63,751 nt of DNA, taken from an uncultured Pseudomonadales bacterium. Its GTDB lineage: Bacteria > Pseudomonadota > Gammaproteobacteria > Pseudomonadales > Cellvibrionaceae. Each line of letters starts with the position of its first letter. The stretch's first letter is position 1. The translations under genes were made by a program, and so were the position numbers. Positions 19,845 through 32,514 of this stretch are shown piece after piece. The notes under the pieces were generated by a model, which was given only the letters and a program-made list of their open reading frames with translations, was not told the DNA's origin and made no database searches. The DNA is taken from assembly GCA_947494095.1 (NCBI GenBank), contig CANLTI010000025.1, forward strand, positions 1 through 63,751. The letters run 5' to 3'.

Positions 19845-20375
19845 ATGCCGAAACTTATGTGTAAGCTTTCTTGCTTGGCCGCTGTTGTATTACTGACGGG
19901 GTGTGCATCTTCTGGTAATACTTCTGACTTAGTGCAGTATATCGCCGAGGTGAAAGCAAGACCACAAGGTACGATTGAGCCTTTGCCGCCGGTAAGAACT
20001 TTTGACCCGTTTATTTATGGTGCTACCGCAATGCGCAGCCCATTTGATGAGCCTGTAGTGGTGACGGCAATTGCCGGCACACGAGACCCTGATGTGAAGC
20101 CCGATCTATCAAGGGTTAAAGATTTTTTAGAGTCGTTTAACTTAGATTCGCTAACAATGGTTGGTACGCTCGAGCAAAATGGTGCTTTGTGGGCTCTAGT
20201 GCGCGACCCTAGTGGCGGCATTCATCGCGTCACACTGAATAACTATATCGGTAAAAACCACGGCAAGATTACAGCTGCCTCACCTACTCAGCTCAGTCTT
20301 GTAGAGATTGTGGGTGATGGTTTGGGTGGCTGGGTCCAGCGTCCTAGAACAATAAAATTATCTGAGAAGGAATAA
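19845..20375 (+). CDS. pilP: Type IV pilus lipoprotein PilP
   Basis: Inner-membrane lipoprotein connecting PilNO to the secretin PilQ. The lipobox LLTGC is at residues 17-21, followed by a Pro-rich linker and the HR-like beta domain (SLTMVGTLEQNGALWALVRD). 176 aa. It starts 5 bases after pilO. Confidence 0.95.
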   Translation: MPKLMCKLSCLAAVVLLTGCASSGNTSDLVQYIAEVKARPQGTIEPLPPVRTFDPFIYGATAMRSPFDEPVVVTAIAGTRDPDVKPDLSRVKDFLESFNLDSLTMVGTLEQNGALWALVRDPSGGIHRVTLNNYIGKNHGKITAASPTQLSLVEIVGDGLGGWVQRPRTIKLSEKE

Positions 20376-20380
20376 CTGGC

Positions 20381-22549
20381 ATGTTCATACAATATCGAAA
20401 AATTGCTGGAGTTCTATCTGGTCTCCTGATGACTCCACTTGCTTGGGCCAGTGAACTTCAAGATGTAAAGTTTTCTGAATTACCCGGCGATCGCGTGGAG
20501 ATTCGCCTGGTATTTGATGAAGCTCCAGATGTGCCCGATGGTTATACTATTGAGCAACCTGCTCGTATCGTATTGGATTTTGCCGAAGTCGAAAATGCTT
20601 TGACGCAAAAGAAATTCAATATGGATATGGGGAGTGTCAGTAGTGCCGTGGTTATTGCCGGTGGTAACCGTACGCGTTTAATTGTCAATATGAATGACTT
20701 ACAGCCCTACTCTACTCGCATTGAAGGTGCTGACCTGGTGATGGAGGTTGGCGGTACAGCACAAGCAACTGAAACACCTCAGGCGGCGCCTGTTGCCGCT
20801 ATAGCCGGTGGTGATTCGGTTTTATCTAAGCCTAAAAATCGCTTTGATAAATCAGTGTCTGAAATCCAAAACATTGATTTTCGTCGTGGTGATGCCGGCG
20901 AAGGTAAAATCATTGTTCAGCTGAGCAATCCAGGCGTTAGCATTGATGTAGAAGAGGTAGCTGGCGGCATAGAGGTCGGCTTTTTACAAACGGACTTGCC
21001 TGATCAGTTGAGAAGAAAGCTAGATGTGACCGATTTTGCAACGCCTGTCAATATGATTGATGCAACCGTCGGTAGCCTGCGCTCAGTATTAAAAATTGAG
21101 GCTTCGGGTGAGTATGATTACTTAGCCTACCAGGCTGATAACGAATACGTGGTGAGCATCAAGCCATTAACAAGAGCTGAAGTCGAAGAGAAGAAAGCGA
21201 AGTTTGCTTATACCGGCGAAAAGTTATCGCTTAACTTTCAAAACATCGAAGTGCGTTCAGTGCTTCAGTTAATCGCTGACTTTACAGACCTTAATTTGGT
21301 AGCCAGTGATACAGTAAAAGGTAGCATTACTTTACGTTTAGATAATGTGCCTTGGGATCAGGCGTTAGAGTTGGTCTTAAAAACGAAAGGCTTAGATAAA
21401 AGGCAAGTGGGTAATGTATTGATGGTAGCGCCCGCCGCAGAAATTGCCGAGCGTGAGCGTCAAGAACTTGCGACACAAAAGCAACTTGAAGAGCTAGCAC
21501 CATTAAGAACGGAATATATTCGTGTGCGTTATGCCAATGCACGTGAGTTGTTTGATTTGTTTATTTCTGAAGGTGGTGGTGGTGGTGGTGCTGGCGGCGG
21601 TGGCGGTGGCGGTTCAGACCGTAATTCGACGGGTAGTATCTTGTCGGACCGAGGCCATGCCATTGTTGATGAGCGCACTAACTCAATTATTTTAACGGAT
21701 ACCGAAGAGAAAATTAGTGATTTCCGTAAGGTTGTAGAGCAAATTGATATTCCGATTCGCCAAGTTATGATTGAGGCAAGAATTGTTATTGCAAACAATG
21801 ATTTTCGTAAGGAACTAGGGGCTCGAATCAACTTGGCAGGCCAGTCGCGCGCTAATAATGATGAATATAACTACAGTGGTAGTATGGATGAATTCTTCAA
21901 TAATGGTGGCGAAGGCGGCGCATTACGCTTAACAGATAATGAAGGTGATTCGATCGGTGATGTTGAGTCGCGTGCTGTTAACCTTGGTGTCACAGAGGCG
22001 TTTGGTGGCTTGGCAATGAGCGTCATCAGTGGTGATGTCCTACTAGGCCTTGAGTTAACCGCACTTGAAGAAAGCGGCTTTGCAGAAATTGTGAGCCAGC
22101 CCAAAGTAATTACGGGTGATAAGCAGCAGGCTTCTATTGCAAACGGTACCGAAATTCCGTATCAAGAGGCATCGGCCAGTGGGGCTGCAACCGTTACCTT
22201 TAAAGAGGCTGTGTTAAAACTGGATGTTACTCCACAGATTACACCTGACGACAATATTATAATGGACCTTAAAATCAACCAAGATTCAGTTGGTAGAATA
22301 TTCCAAAATATTCCCTCTATTGATGTGACTGAGTTAAATACACAAGTTTTAGTTGCTGATGGACAAACGGTTGTATTGGGTGGTATTTTCCAGAATGAAG
22401 TCAACAGAACGGTTTCGAAGGTTCCTTTATTAGGCGATATTCCAGTAGTTGGACGCTTGTTTCGTAAAAATGTTAATAAAGACACGAAGCGTGAACTTAT
22501 TATATTTATTACCCCACGTATTATGTCGAGTACTTTGACCAATAACTAA
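20381..22549 (+). CDS. pilQ: Type IV pilus secretin PilQ
   Basis: Outer-membrane secretin through which the pilus is extruded. In 722 aa: signal peptide (about 1-23), two AMIN domains (about 25-130 and 165-270), an STN/N0 domain (LSLNFQNIEVRSVLQLIADF), an N1 domain and the secretin pore with VPLLGDIPVVGRLFR. The N1-region loop contains a glycine tract (21575-21615; a single alanine interrupts 13 glycines) before SDRN, longer than usual. The stop overlaps the aroK start in TAATG. Confidence 0.96.
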   Translation: MFIQYRKIAGVLSGLLMTPLAWASELQDVKFSELPGDRVEIRLVFDEAPDVPDGYTIEQPARIVLDFAEVENALTQKKFNMDMGSVSSAVVIAGGNRTRLIVNMNDLQPYSTRIEGADLVMEVGGTAQATETPQAAPVAAIAGGDSVLSKPKNRFDKSVSEIQNIDFRRGDAGEGKIIVQLSNPGVSIDVEEVAGGIEVGFLQTDLPDQLRRKLDVTDFATPVNMIDATVGSLRSVLKIEASGEYDYLAYQADNEYVVSIKPLTRAEVEEKKAKFAYTGEKLSLNFQNIEVRSVLQLIADFTDLNLVASDTVKGSITLRLDNVPWDQALELVLKTKGLDKRQVGNVLMVAPAAEIAERERQELATQKQLEELAPLRTEYIRVRYANARELFDLFISEGGGGGGAGGGGGGGSDRNSTGSILSDRGHAIVDERTNSIILTDTEEKISDFRKVVEQIDIPIRQVMIEARIVIANNDFRKELGARINLAGQSRANNDEYNYSGSMDEFFNNGGEGGALRLTDNEGDSIGDVESRAVNLGVTEAFGGLAMSVISGDVLLGLELTALEESGFAEIVSQPKVITGDKQQASIANGTEIPYQEASASGAATVTFKEAVLKLDVTPQITPDDNIIMDLKINQDSVGRIFQNIPSIDVTELNTQVLVADGQTVVLGGIFQNEVNRTVSKVPLLGDIPVVGRLFRKNVNKDTKRELIIFITPRIMSSTLTNN

Positions 22550-23067
22550 TGACTGATTTAAATAATATTGTGCTTGTCGGCCCTATGGGGGCCGGCAAAT
22601 CTACCGTCGGGAGGCTTCTAGCCTCCCGACTTGGTTTTGGCTTTGTCGATACAGATTCGGTAATTGAAGAGCGCACAGGCGCTGATATTCCGTGGATTTT
22701 TGATGTTGAAGGTGAGTCAGGTTTTCGTGTGCGTGAAACCAGTGTTTTACGCGATTTACTGATAGACCGGTCATCGAAAGTGATTGCGACAGGCGGGGGA
22801 ATTGTAACCACACCAGAGAATATCCCCCTCTTGAAAGAACTGGGAACAGTGTTTTTTTTGCAGGCCTCGATTGAGCAATTAGCTGCGCGAACCAGCAAAG
22901 ACAAAAAACGGCCTTTGTTGCAAGTTGAAAACCCTAAAGCCAAAATACAGGAGCTACTAGAGCTTCGCGGCCCGCTCTATGAGCATGCCGCTCACGCCAA
23001 TATAGTGACCGATGCGCGCGGTGCAAAAGGGGTTGTTCAGCAAATTTGCGCATATCTTGATGTTTAG
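22549..23067 (+). CDS. aroK: Shikimate kinase I
   Basis: Phosphorylates shikimate at O3 with ATP. Canonical motifs: Walker A GPMGAGKST, DTD, GESGFRVRE with the shikimate arginine, ATGGG, and the lid arginines in KKRPLL. 172 aa. Its start codon overlaps the pilQ stop, the classic pilQ-aroK-aroB arrangement. Contrast the divergent copy at 1272. Confidence 0.97.
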   Translation: MTDLNNIVLVGPMGAGKSTVGRLLASRLGFGFVDTDSVIEERTGADIPWIFDVEGESGFRVRETSVLRDLLIDRSSKVIATGGGIVTTPENIPLLKELGTVFFLQASIEQLAARTSKDKKRPLLQVENPKAKIQELLELRGPLYEHAAHANIVTDARGAKGVVQQICAYLDV

Positions 23068-23206
23068 GCAGTCAGTGCGTCCAGGCTTTGAATTGCTGCG
23101 AATTGTTTTCTTTGTTTGCTTGCCTTTAATGCTTTAGTCGCTATAGCATGTACTTTAGTAGCGCCCACTTTTAAGCGCTTAAATTGAAGACAGTGAGCTA
23201 TTGGTT

Positions 23207-24304
23207 ATGACGACGCAAACCTTAACGGTCGATCTTGGCGATCGCACTTATCCCATTACTATTCAATCAGGTGCTTTGACTTGCGCGCAAGTGTGGTCGC
23301 CATTAGTGGCTGACCGCCAAGTAATGGTTGTTACGAATGAGACATTAGGTCAGTTGTTGCTGCCGAGTCTGCTTGGGTGTATCGAGTCCTTGGCTCAGCC
23401 ACCTAAAAAACTTGGTCAAGTTCTTTTGCCTGACGGGGAAAAGTATAAAACGCTAGACACGCTTAACCTAATTTTTGATGCCTTACTCGAGCAGCGCTTT
23501 GATCGACGTTGCTTGATTATTGCGTTGGGTGGCGGTGTTGTGGGTGATATGGCAGGCTTTGCAGCGGCTTGTTATCAGCGTGGTGTTGAGTTTGTTCAGG
23601 TGCCAACGACGTTACTGTCCCAAGTTGACTCATCGGTAGGTGGCAAAACGGGCGTCAACCATCGCTTGGGCAAAAACATGATAGGGGCGTTTTATCAGCC
23701 TCAAGCCGTTATTATTGATACGGACGTACTCGCATCTTTACCGTCACGTGAGTTGTCGGCGGGTTTAGCCGAGGTGATCAAGTACGGTCTGATTGCGGAT
23801 GAGTCTTTTCTAGTATGGCTTGAGGAGCATATGGATGGCTTACTGGCGTGCAATACGCAGTTATTGGGCGATGCTATTTATCGGAGTTGCCAAATTAAAG
23901 CGCAAGTGGTTGCTGCCGATGAGCGCGAGAGCGGTATTCGGGCTATTTTGAATCTAGGTCATACTTATGGTCATGCCATCGAAAGCGCGCAAGGTTATGG
24001 TGTGTGGTTGCACGGTGAGGCTGTTGGCGCAGGAATGGTGATGGCGTGCGAGCTATCTCAGCGCTTAGGCTGGATTAGTGCGGCCGATAATGAGCGAGCA
24101 AGAAAACTGATTATGCGTGCAGGGCTACCGGTAGCCCCCCCCAAAAACATGACGCAAGATGAATTCCAAGCTGGTATGTCTGTCGATAAAAAAGTATTGG
24201 ATGGGCAGCTGCGATTGGTCTTATTAAAGTCTATTGGGCAGGCGGTAGTGACGGCAGACTTTGATATGACTAAGCTTGAGGCGCAATTGTCAGCATTGGG
24301 TTAA
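23207..24304 (+). CDS. aroB: 3-dehydroquinate synthase
   Basis: Converts DAHP to 3-dehydroquinate using NAD and a divalent metal. The NAD motif [13 protein letters not shown], the substrate loop [18 protein letters not shown], the metal ligands in [10 protein letters not shown] and the histidines in [11 protein letters not shown] and WLHGEAV are all present. 365 aa from the ATG at 23207; an in-frame TTG lies 6 bases upstream. Confidence 0.97.
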   Translation: MTTQTLTVDLGDRTYPITIQSGALTCAQVWSPLVADRQVMVVTNETLGQLLLPSLLGCIESLAQPPKKLGQVLLPDGEKYKTLDTLNLIFDALLEQRFDRRCLIIALGGGVVGDMAGFAAACYQRGVEFVQVPTTLLSQVDSSVGGKTGVNHRLGKNMIGAFYQPQAVIIDTDVLASLPSRELSAGLAEVIKYGLIADESFLVWLEEHMDGLLACNTQLLGDAIYRSCQIKAQVVAADERESGIRAILNLGHTYGHAIESAQGYGVWLHGEAVGAGMVMACELSQRLGWISAADNERARKLIMRAGLPVAPPKNMTQDEFQAGMSVDKKVLDGQLRLVLLKSIGQAVVTADFDMTKLEAQLSALG

Positions 24305-24363
24305 ATCTCCTATCCCTTAATTTAAACGCTCAATATGCTAGCGAGTGAAAGAAGGACACTGCA

Positions 24364-25956
24364 ATGGTTAATGCCCGAATGGTTGATGGTATAGAGACTG
24401 CTTCGTTCGAGAGCGGTCATTATTTTTGCCCGCCTGCTTGGCTGGGCTTAATCAAGCAGCTTGTGCATCTTGCGCAGTTTTCGGGCGGCCTACAAGTACT
24501 TGATGGTGAGCGCGGGGCAGGTAAAACGGTGATTGCTCAGCAGCTCGCTGAGGCACTGGGTAATGAGGTGTCTTGTGGGGTGCTGGCATTGCCAGCTGGT
24601 TTGCCTGCGACGCAGATTTTTGATTGTTTATTGGCGGCATTGGGTATTAATGCTGGGTACAACTTAAGTGTGGGGCAATCGATTGTTGCACTCCGAGAAT
24701 TTGATGCCGGCCTTAAGTTGGAGCAGTTACGCAAAGTTTTAATTATTGATGATGCACATCATTTTGATGATCAGGTATTGGCCGCTTTAGCGAGCGTATT
24801 TCAGGGGAATAACGAAACAGAAACGGGCTTAGCATTAATTTTTATTGCCGAGCCCGGCTTGGCGCAACGCTTGGATCGCCTTAATTTGGTGGATGTTGAG
24901 GTGCGCGATAGTCGTATCCCCACACTCTCTTTAAAAGAGACCAAAGCGTTTGTTATGGCAAAATTTGCCGCTATGCATCCTGATATTGAGTTTCCGCTAG
25001 ATGATGAGCTTGTTGTTGCTATTTGGGGGGAAGGCGGCGGTAGACCTGGTGAGATTTTGCAAATGGCGCAAGCGGCTTGGCTTGAAGGTGATGATGCGGT
25101 ACCTTTGTGGCATAAGCGCATTCCAGTTTGGCATGTTTTTGCTCTCGTTTTTTTGTTGGTTGTATTATTTTTAGGTTACATATCGAATACAGGAGAGCGC
25201 CAGTCACAAGAGGATGAGCCGCTAGAGCCTCAATCGCGCACGGTTGAGATGACGGTGAGCCGCTCGACCTTGCCTGCGATCGATGAAAGTCATCAGCCTT
25301 CATATCAGTTTTCTTCATTGTCCGATGATGCGACTCAATCTTCACAGGTGGCTTTAACGGACGAAGATTTAGAGACGTTCGCAGGAGCGTCAACGGCTCC
25401 GAGTCCAGCAACTCGACATCCAGATAAAGCGCCGATCACCTTAGCGCCTAACGCCGTCACCCCACCGGCACCTAAGCCGGCAAGCCTTGCGCAAGCGACA
25501 ACCCCAGTGAAAGCACCACAGCCTGTAAATTCTGCAAAAGTGCTAAACTCTGCAAAAATACTAAACCCCTCAAAAGTACCAAGTCCTGCGAAAGTCGCCG
25601 CTTCACCTCAAGCGGTACCTAAAGTGCCGGTACCCGAGGGGCTGAGTGCAGATGAAAGGTTTTTGATGGCGCGACCTAAGCAAGGGTATGTGTTACAGGT
25701 GCTAGGTGCGGGTTCACGCCAATCACTCGAAGATTTTGTTGCGCAACAGTCAAACCACAAAAATATACGTATCTATCGTGCACTGCGATCGGGTAAAAGT
25801 TGGTACGTGGCAGTGGAGGGTTTTTATGCAGATAAAGACTCGGCTTTGGCAGCTATTAGCAATTTACCTAAAGGGCAACTTAAAGCGGGTCCTTGGGCAA
25901 AGCCTATGGCGGCGGTTAGGCTCGAAATCACCACGTTCAAGCAACAGGCGCCCTAA
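24364..25956 (+). CDS. damX: DamX-like SPOR-domain division protein with AAA ATPase domain
   Basis: Binds denuded septal peptidoglycan through its SPOR domain. The 530-aa protein has an ExeA-type AAA domain (Walker A GERGAGKT at about residue 50, Walker B KVLIIDDAHH), one membrane helix (about 256-278) and a Pro/Ala/Lys-rich linker with near repeats of SAKVLN/SAKILN. A C-terminal SPOR domain (about 440-520) contains YVLQVLGAGS and WYVAVEGFY. The AAA-TM-SPOR layout is that of Pseudomonas-type DamX downstream of aroB. Confidence 0.9.
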   Translation: MVNARMVDGIETASFESGHYFCPPAWLGLIKQLVHLAQFSGGLQVLDGERGAGKTVIAQQLAEALGNEVSCGVLALPAGLPATQIFDCLLAALGINAGYNLSVGQSIVALREFDAGLKLEQLRKVLIIDDAHHFDDQVLAALASVFQGNNETETGLALIFIAEPGLAQRLDRLNLVDVEVRDSRIPTLSLKETKAFVMAKFAAMHPDIEFPLDDELVVAIWGEGGGRPGEILQMAQAAWLEGDDAVPLWHKRIPVWHVFALVFLLVVLFLGYISNTGERQSQEDEPLEPQSRTVEMTVSRSTLPAIDESHQPSYQFSSLSDDATQSSQVALTDEDLETFAGASTAPSPATRHPDKAPITLAPNAVTPPAPKPASLAQATTPVKAPQPVNSAKVLNSAKILNPSKVPSPAKVAASPQAVPKVPVPEGLSADERFLMARPKQGYVLQVLGAGSRQSLEDFVAQQSNHKNIRIYRALRSGKSWYVAVEGFYADKDSALAAISNLPKGQLKAGPWAKPMAAVRLEITTFKQQAP

Positions 25957-26297
25957 AATGGGGCGTAAATAGTGGGCAATTCATCGGGTGAGCTTGAGCT
26001 ACCTTGCCAATTTTGTACTTTGCCGTTAAGATTCTGCGCCCATTTATCAGGTATATCCTGTTAAATTTGGGCATTATTCTTTTTGAGAAGGGTTTGAAAG
26101 GTGTTTTGTGCCTCACAAGGGCGCTCTTTACTTTGTAAAGCTTTATTCTGCAGTGTAGTCATATCTCCGCATTGGCGTGAATGTCGCATTAAAGAGTCGA
26201 TAGAAAGGGGGTATTCCCCTAGACTCTCTAACAGGTTTCGGTTACAACAGCCGTAAATAAATTGATAATTAGAGTGGGCGGATTAAAGTCGCTCCAT
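25953..26297 (-). pseudogene. Decayed small gene between damX and gltB
   Basis: On the minus strand, 115 codons from an ATG at 26297 to a TAG at 25953 remain in one frame, interrupted only by TAA codons at codon 5 and about codon 79. Between them the translation looks like real protein (for example NLLESLGEYPLSIDSLMRH, then DKWAQNLNGKVQNWQGSS) with four or five cysteines. I do not recognise the family. Its stop overlaps the damX stop on the other strand. Recoded stops are very unlikely; point-mutation decay is the simplest reading. Confidence 0.45.
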
Positions 26298-26372
26298 CGC
26301 GATGCATGTTTTAGCGCTAGTGCCGCTAATGCCTGCTCGATGTATTAACTACTTAGTGAAGTGAATCTGCTT

Positions 26373-29300
26373 ATGAATACTGGCCTATACCGGTTAGATG
26401 AGTTTAAAGACAATTGTGGCTTTGGCCTTATTGCCCATCTTAAAGGGCAAGCGAGCCACAATTTGCTATTAACTGCCATTGAATCGCTAACATGTATGAC
26501 GCACCGCGGCGGCATTGCTGCTGACGGTAAAACGGGTGACGGCTGTGGTCTTTTGATCAAAAAGCCAGATAGCTTTTTCCGTACAGTGGCTAAAGAAGAT
26601 GCAGGCTTTGAACTCGCCGAGCTATACGGTGTTGGCGCGTTTATGTTTAGCAAAAATGCTGGCGATGCCATGCGTGCTAAGCAAACCATTATTGATGAGC
26701 TTGCCAAAGAGGGTTTGAGTGATGTGGCATGGCGCCAATTACCCACCAATCCCGAGTGCTTAGGGCCTATCGCCAAAGAGAGCGAGCCCGACTTCTTTCA
26801 TTTGTTTATCAATACCGAGCAGACCAACGACCAAGCCTTTACGGCTAAACTGTTTTTGGTGCGTCGTCGCATCGAAAAAGCACTCGCAGGTGATATTGAT
26901 TTTTACGTCGCAAGCTTGAGCAGTGCTGTTGTATCGTTTAAAGGCTTGATGATGCCTGTTGATCTCCCTAAGTACTTTTTAGACTTAGGCGACAAGCGTA
27001 TGGAGACGGCAATTTGCGTTTTTCATCAGCGCTTTTCAACCAATACGTTACCGCGCTGGCCCTTGGCGCAGCCGTTTCGAATGTTGGCGCATAATGGCGA
27101 AATTAATACTATTGTGGGTAACCGCAATTGGTCGATCGCGCGGACTCCCAAGTTCCAAAACGATTTATTACCGAGTGTTAAAGAAATTGCACCGCTAGTC
27201 AACCGTACAGGCTCTGACTCTTCTAGCCTCGATAATATGCTCGAAGTCCTCTTGACCGGCGGCATGGAATTACACCGTGCCGTGCGCATGCTTGTGCCGC
27301 CAGCATGGCAAAATGTAGAGACGATGGATCAGGATCTTAAAGCATTTTACGAGTATAACTCGATGCATATAGAGCCTTGGGATGGTCCTGCAGGTTTGGT
27401 TGTGACCGATGGTCGCTATGCGGTGTGTACATTGGATCGTAACGGTTTACGGCCTTCGCGCTGGGTGATTACCAAAGATGATCTTATTACTGTGGCTTCT
27501 GAGGTGGGCACATACGATTATGCTCCTGAAGACGTTGTGGCAAAAGGCCGTTTAGGGCCAGGCCAAATACTGTCAGTTGATACGCAAACCGGTAAGCTCT
27601 ATCACACGGCAGACATTGATAATCAGCTCAAAAACAGCCAGCCTTATCGCAAATGGTTAAATGAGCAAGCAACGCGCATTGAGTCGAGTTTAGCGCGTGA
27701 TACGGCTGAAACAAGCCTAGATGACGAGCTGATTAAAGTTTATATGAAGCAGAACCGTGTTTCATATGAAGAGTGCGATTCAGTGCTTCGTCCTTTAGCC
27801 GAAGGTGGCCAAGAAGCGGTTGGCTCGATGGGTGATGATACGCCTATGGCTGTTTTATCGCAGCAACAGCGCTCGCTCTATGACTATTTTCGTCAGCAAT
27901 TTGCGCAGGTCACCAATCCACCGATTGACCCTTTGCGTGAAGCGATTGTGATGTCGCTTGAGACATGCCTAGGGCGTGAACTGAGTGTGTTTGATGAGAC
28001 CGAAGCTCATGCGCGGCGTATTATTCTGAGCACGCCTGTGCTATCGCCCGATAAATTCCGTGCATTATTAAATGTGAATGCCGAGCGCTACCCCTCTAAA
28101 ACCTATAGCTTACTGTACAACGCTGATACAACCACGCTGCAAGCTGCGTTGATACAATTAGTAGAAACCATTGTGGCGGACGTAAAAGCCGGCGTTTCGA
28201 TTATTGTATTGAGCGATACAGGCTTAAAAGAAGGTTTAGTTCCGATCCACGCATTACTGGCTACCGGTGCCGTACATCAGCGTTTAACGCGCGATGGCTT
28301 GCGCTGCGATGCGAACATTGTCGTCGAAACCGCGACGGCGCGTGACTCTCACCAAATAGCAACACTGATTGGCTATGGCGCTACTGCTGTGTGCCCTTAT
28401 CTAAGTTATTACGTAATTAATAGCTTAATTGCATCGGGCGACTTAAATGCAGACGTTGATACCGCGTATAAAAATTATCGCAAAGGTATTAATAAAGGGT
28501 TGTTAAAAATCTTATCTAAGATGGGTATTTCAACCATCGCCTCTTATCGCGGCGCACAATTGTTTGAAGCGATTGGCTTAAGTGCCGAGGTGGTATCTTA
28601 TTGCTTTGATGGTACGCCGAGCCGTATTGAAGGTGCTGAGTTTGTTGATTTAGAGGCCGATCAAAAAATCTTGGCTAAGTTAGCCTGGAAGGCGCGTAAG
28701 CCTATTAATCATGGCGGCATTTTAAAATATGTTTATGGCCATGAGTACCATGCATACAATCCCGATGTTATCCAAAATTTACATGCCGCTGTGCAAACAG
28801 GCGAATACTCAGCGTGGAAGGCCTACGCTAAGCTCGTCAATGAGCGGCCTGTAGCGACATTGCGTGACTTGTTGGCCATCCGTAGTGATCTGCAAGCGAT
28901 TCCACTCGAAGAGGTTGAGCCCGTTGAAAGCCTCTTTAAATGCTTTGATTCTGCGGGTATGTCTTTAGGTGCACTATCGCCTGAGGCTCACGAAGCATTA
29001 GCGGAGGCGATGAATACTTTAGGCGGTCGCTCTAACAGTGGTGAAGGTGGCGAAGACCCTGCGCGCTACGGCACCATTAAAGTATCTAAAATTAAGCAGG
29101 TTGCCTCTGGTCGCTTTGGTGTCACCCCTGCTTATTTAAGTAATGCCGAAGTGCTGCAAATTAAAGTAGCGCAGGGCGCTAAGCCCGGTGAAGGCGGGCA
29201 GTTGCCTGGCGGTAAAGTGAATGACTTGATTGCGCGCTTGCGTTTTGCTGTGCCCGGTGTGACATTAATTTCACCGCCCCCGCATCACGATATCTACTCT

Positions 29301-30821
29301 ATCGAAGATTTGGCTCAGCTTATTTATGACTTAAAGCAGGTTAACCCTAGTGCTTTGGTTTCGGTCAAGTTAGTTTCACGACCTGGTGTTGGCACTATTG
29401 CGGCAGGTGTGGCTAAAGCTTACGCCGATTTGATTACTATTTCGGGTTACGATGGCGGCACGGCGGCAAGCCCGCTTACCTCTATTTTGCATGCCGGCTC
29501 TCCTTGGGAGTTGGGTTTAGCCGAAACTCACCAAACACTTTGTGCCAATGATTTGCGCGGCAAAGTACGCGTACAAACAGATGGCGGTTTAAAAACAGGC
29601 TTAGATGTCGTTAAAGCAGCCATATTGGGCGCCGAGAGCTTTGGTTTTGGTACCGCGCCGATGGTGGCCTTGGGCTGTAAATATTTGCGCATTTGCCACC
29701 TTAATAACTGTGCTACAGGCGTTGCTACACAGCAAGATAAGCTGCGCAAAGAGCATTATATTGGGACTGTCGAGATGGTCATGAATTTCTTCCGCTTTAT
29801 TGCTGAAGAAACACGCGAGTGGATGGCCAAGTTAGGCGTGCGCTCGTTGCGCGACCTTATTGGCCGTGTAGATTTGCTTGAAGTTATTGAAGGCACAACG
29901 GCGAAACATGCGAAGCTTGACCTTTCACCTATCATTTATACCGATGATTTAATTAAGAGTAAGCCTCAGTTTTGCCAAGTTGAGCGCAATCTACCGTTTG
30001 ATAAGGGCTTAAAGGCCGAGCAAATGGTTGCTGCTGTATTGCCCGCTATTGAAGCAAAAACAGGGGGTGAGTTTGAGTTCTCGATCACCAACTGTGATCG
30101 CTCGACAGGTGCGCGCATTAGCGGCGAGATTGCCAAGCGTTACGGTAATTTAGGCATGAACTGTGCGCCTATTAAGCTGAAGCTTAGTGGCATTGCAGGC
30201 CAAAGTTTTGGTGTGTGGAATGCTGGCGGCTTAGAGATGTACTTAGAAGGCGACGCCAACGATTATGTGGGTAAAGGCATGGCCGGCGGTAAACTGGTCA
30301 TTCGCCCACCCGCAGGCTCCACCTTTAAAACACAAGAAACCAGCATTGTGGGCAATACCTGCTTATACGGTGCGACTGGCGGCAAATTATTTGCCGCCGG
30401 CTGTGCGGGTGAGCGCTTTGGTGTACGCAACTCTGGCGCGTTTGCCGTGGTTGAAGGCGCGGGTGATCACTGCTGCGAGTACATGACCGGTGGTGTAGTC
30501 ACCGTACTCGGTGAAACAGGCTTAAACTTTGGTGCAGGCATGACCGGTGGTTTTGCTTATGTCCTTGATCAGCGCAATACATTTGTCGATCGCTATAATC
30601 ACGAGCTAGTCGATATTGTTCGCGTTAATACAGAGGCCTTAGAGGCTTATCGCAACCACCTACGTGGCGTGATTACTGAATTTACGGCCGAGACAAGAAG
30701 CCGCTGGGGTCAAGAAATTCTAGATGATTTCGATCGTTTTGTCGGCCGTTTTTGGCTGGTGAAACCAAAAGCCGCAAGCTTGCAAAGCTTGTTAACCAGC
30801 TTGGGTTCTCGCGGAGAGTAA
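26373..30821 (+). CDS. gltB: Glutamate synthase (NADPH) large subunit
   Basis: Converts glutamine and 2-oxoglutarate to two glutamates. The N-terminal amidotransferase nucleophile is the Cys of KDNCGFG, exposed after removal of a 14-residue propeptide if the ATG at 26373 is used. The central domain and FMN barrel follow ([25 protein letters not shown]), the 3Fe-4S ligands are in [12 protein letters not shown], and the GxGxG helix ends the protein. 1482 aa, full length. Forms an operon with gltD. Confidence 0.97.
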   Translation: MNTGLYRLDEFKDNCGFGLIAHLKGQASHNLLLTAIESLTCMTHRGGIAADGKTGDGCGLLIKKPDSFFRTVAKEDAGFELAELYGVGAFMFSKNAGDAMRAKQTIIDELAKEGLSDVAWRQLPTNPECLGPIAKESEPDFFHLFINTEQTNDQAFTAKLFLVRRRIEKALAGDIDFYVASLSSAVVSFKGLMMPVDLPKYFLDLGDKRMETAICVFHQRFSTNTLPRWPLAQPFRMLAHNGEINTIVGNRNWSIARTPKFQNDLLPSVKEIAPLVNRTGSDSSSLDNMLEVLLTGGMELHRAVRMLVPPAWQNVETMDQDLKAFYEYNSMHIEPWDGPAGLVVTDGRYAVCTLDRNGLRPSRWVITKDDLITVASEVGTYDYAPEDVVAKGRLGPGQILSVDTQTGKLYHTADIDNQLKNSQPYRKWLNEQATRIESSLARDTAETSLDDELIKVYMKQNRVSYEECDSVLRPLAEGGQEAVGSMGDDTPMAVLSQQQRSLYDYFRQQFAQVTNPPIDPLREAIVMSLETCLGRELSVFDETEAHARRIILSTPVLSPDKFRALLNVNAERYPSKTYSLLYNADTTTLQAALIQLVETIVADVKAGVSIIVLSDTGLKEGLVPIHALLATGAVHQRLTRDGLRCDANIVVETATARDSHQIATLIGYGATAVCPYLSYYVINSLIASGDLNADVDTAYKNYRKGINKGLLKILSKMGISTIASYRGAQLFEAIGLSAEVVSYCFDGTPSRIEGAEFVDLEADQKILAKLAWKARKPINHGGILKYVYGHEYHAYNPDVIQNLHAAVQTGEYSAWKAYAKLVNERPVATLRDLLAIRSDLQAIPLEEVEPVESLFKCFDSAGMSLGALSPEAHEALAEAMNTLGGRSNSGEGGEDPARYGTIKVSKIKQVASGRFGVTPAYLSNAEVLQIKVAQGAKPGEGGQLPGGKVNDLIARLRFAVPGVTLISPPPHHDIYSIEDLAQLIYDLKQVNPSALVSVKLVSRPGVGTIAAGVAKAYADLITISGYDGGTAASPLTSILHAGSPWELGLAETHQTLCANDLRGKVRVQTDGGLKTGLDVVKAAILGAESFGFGTAPMVALGCKYLRICHLNNCATGVATQQDKLRKEHYIGTVEMVMNFFRFIAEETREWMAKLGVRSLRDLIGRVDLLEVIEGTTAKHAKLDLSPIIYTDDLIKSKPQFCQVERNLPFDKGLKAEQMVAAVLPAIEAKTGGEFEFSITNCDRSTGARISGEIAKRYGNLGMNCAPIKLKLSGIAGQSFGVWNAGGLEMYLEGDANDYVGKGMAGGKLVIRPPAGSTFKTQETSIVGNTCLYGATGGKLFAAGCAGERFGVRNSGAFAVVEGAGDHCCEYMTGGVVTVLGETGLNFGAGMTGGFAYVLDQRNTFVDRYNHELVDIVRVNTEALEAYRNHLRGVITEFTAETRSRWGQEILDDFDRFVGRFWLVKPKAASLQSLLTSLGSRGE

Positions 30822-30861
30822 TTCAGCCAATGCCTAGCTTTGTGCTGGGCCACAGCTATGA

Positions 30862-32289
<1,428 letters not shown>

Positions 32290-32323
32290 AATTCTTAGCC
32301 TATAAATACGCTGTATTGACTCC

Positions 32324-32349
32324 AAAAACCGGCTTTTGCCGGTTTTTTT
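32324..32349 (+). terminator. Rho-independent terminator after gltBD
   Basis: AAAAACCGGC-tttt-GCCGGTTTTTTT, 35 bases past the gltD stop. Confidence 0.9.
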
Positions 32350-32514
32350 GTTTCTAAGGTCGCTTTTCTTTTGATGTTCACTTTATTAATTGTTGTAGCG
32401 GTTGTATAAAAGACCGCTATATTTTTTATTGTGCCTTAATAGGGCGTTGATTGGTGAGTCGCTGGGTGTACTCGGGCCGTCTTACCTACAGGATTACTAA
32501 CAAAAGGTTTACTC

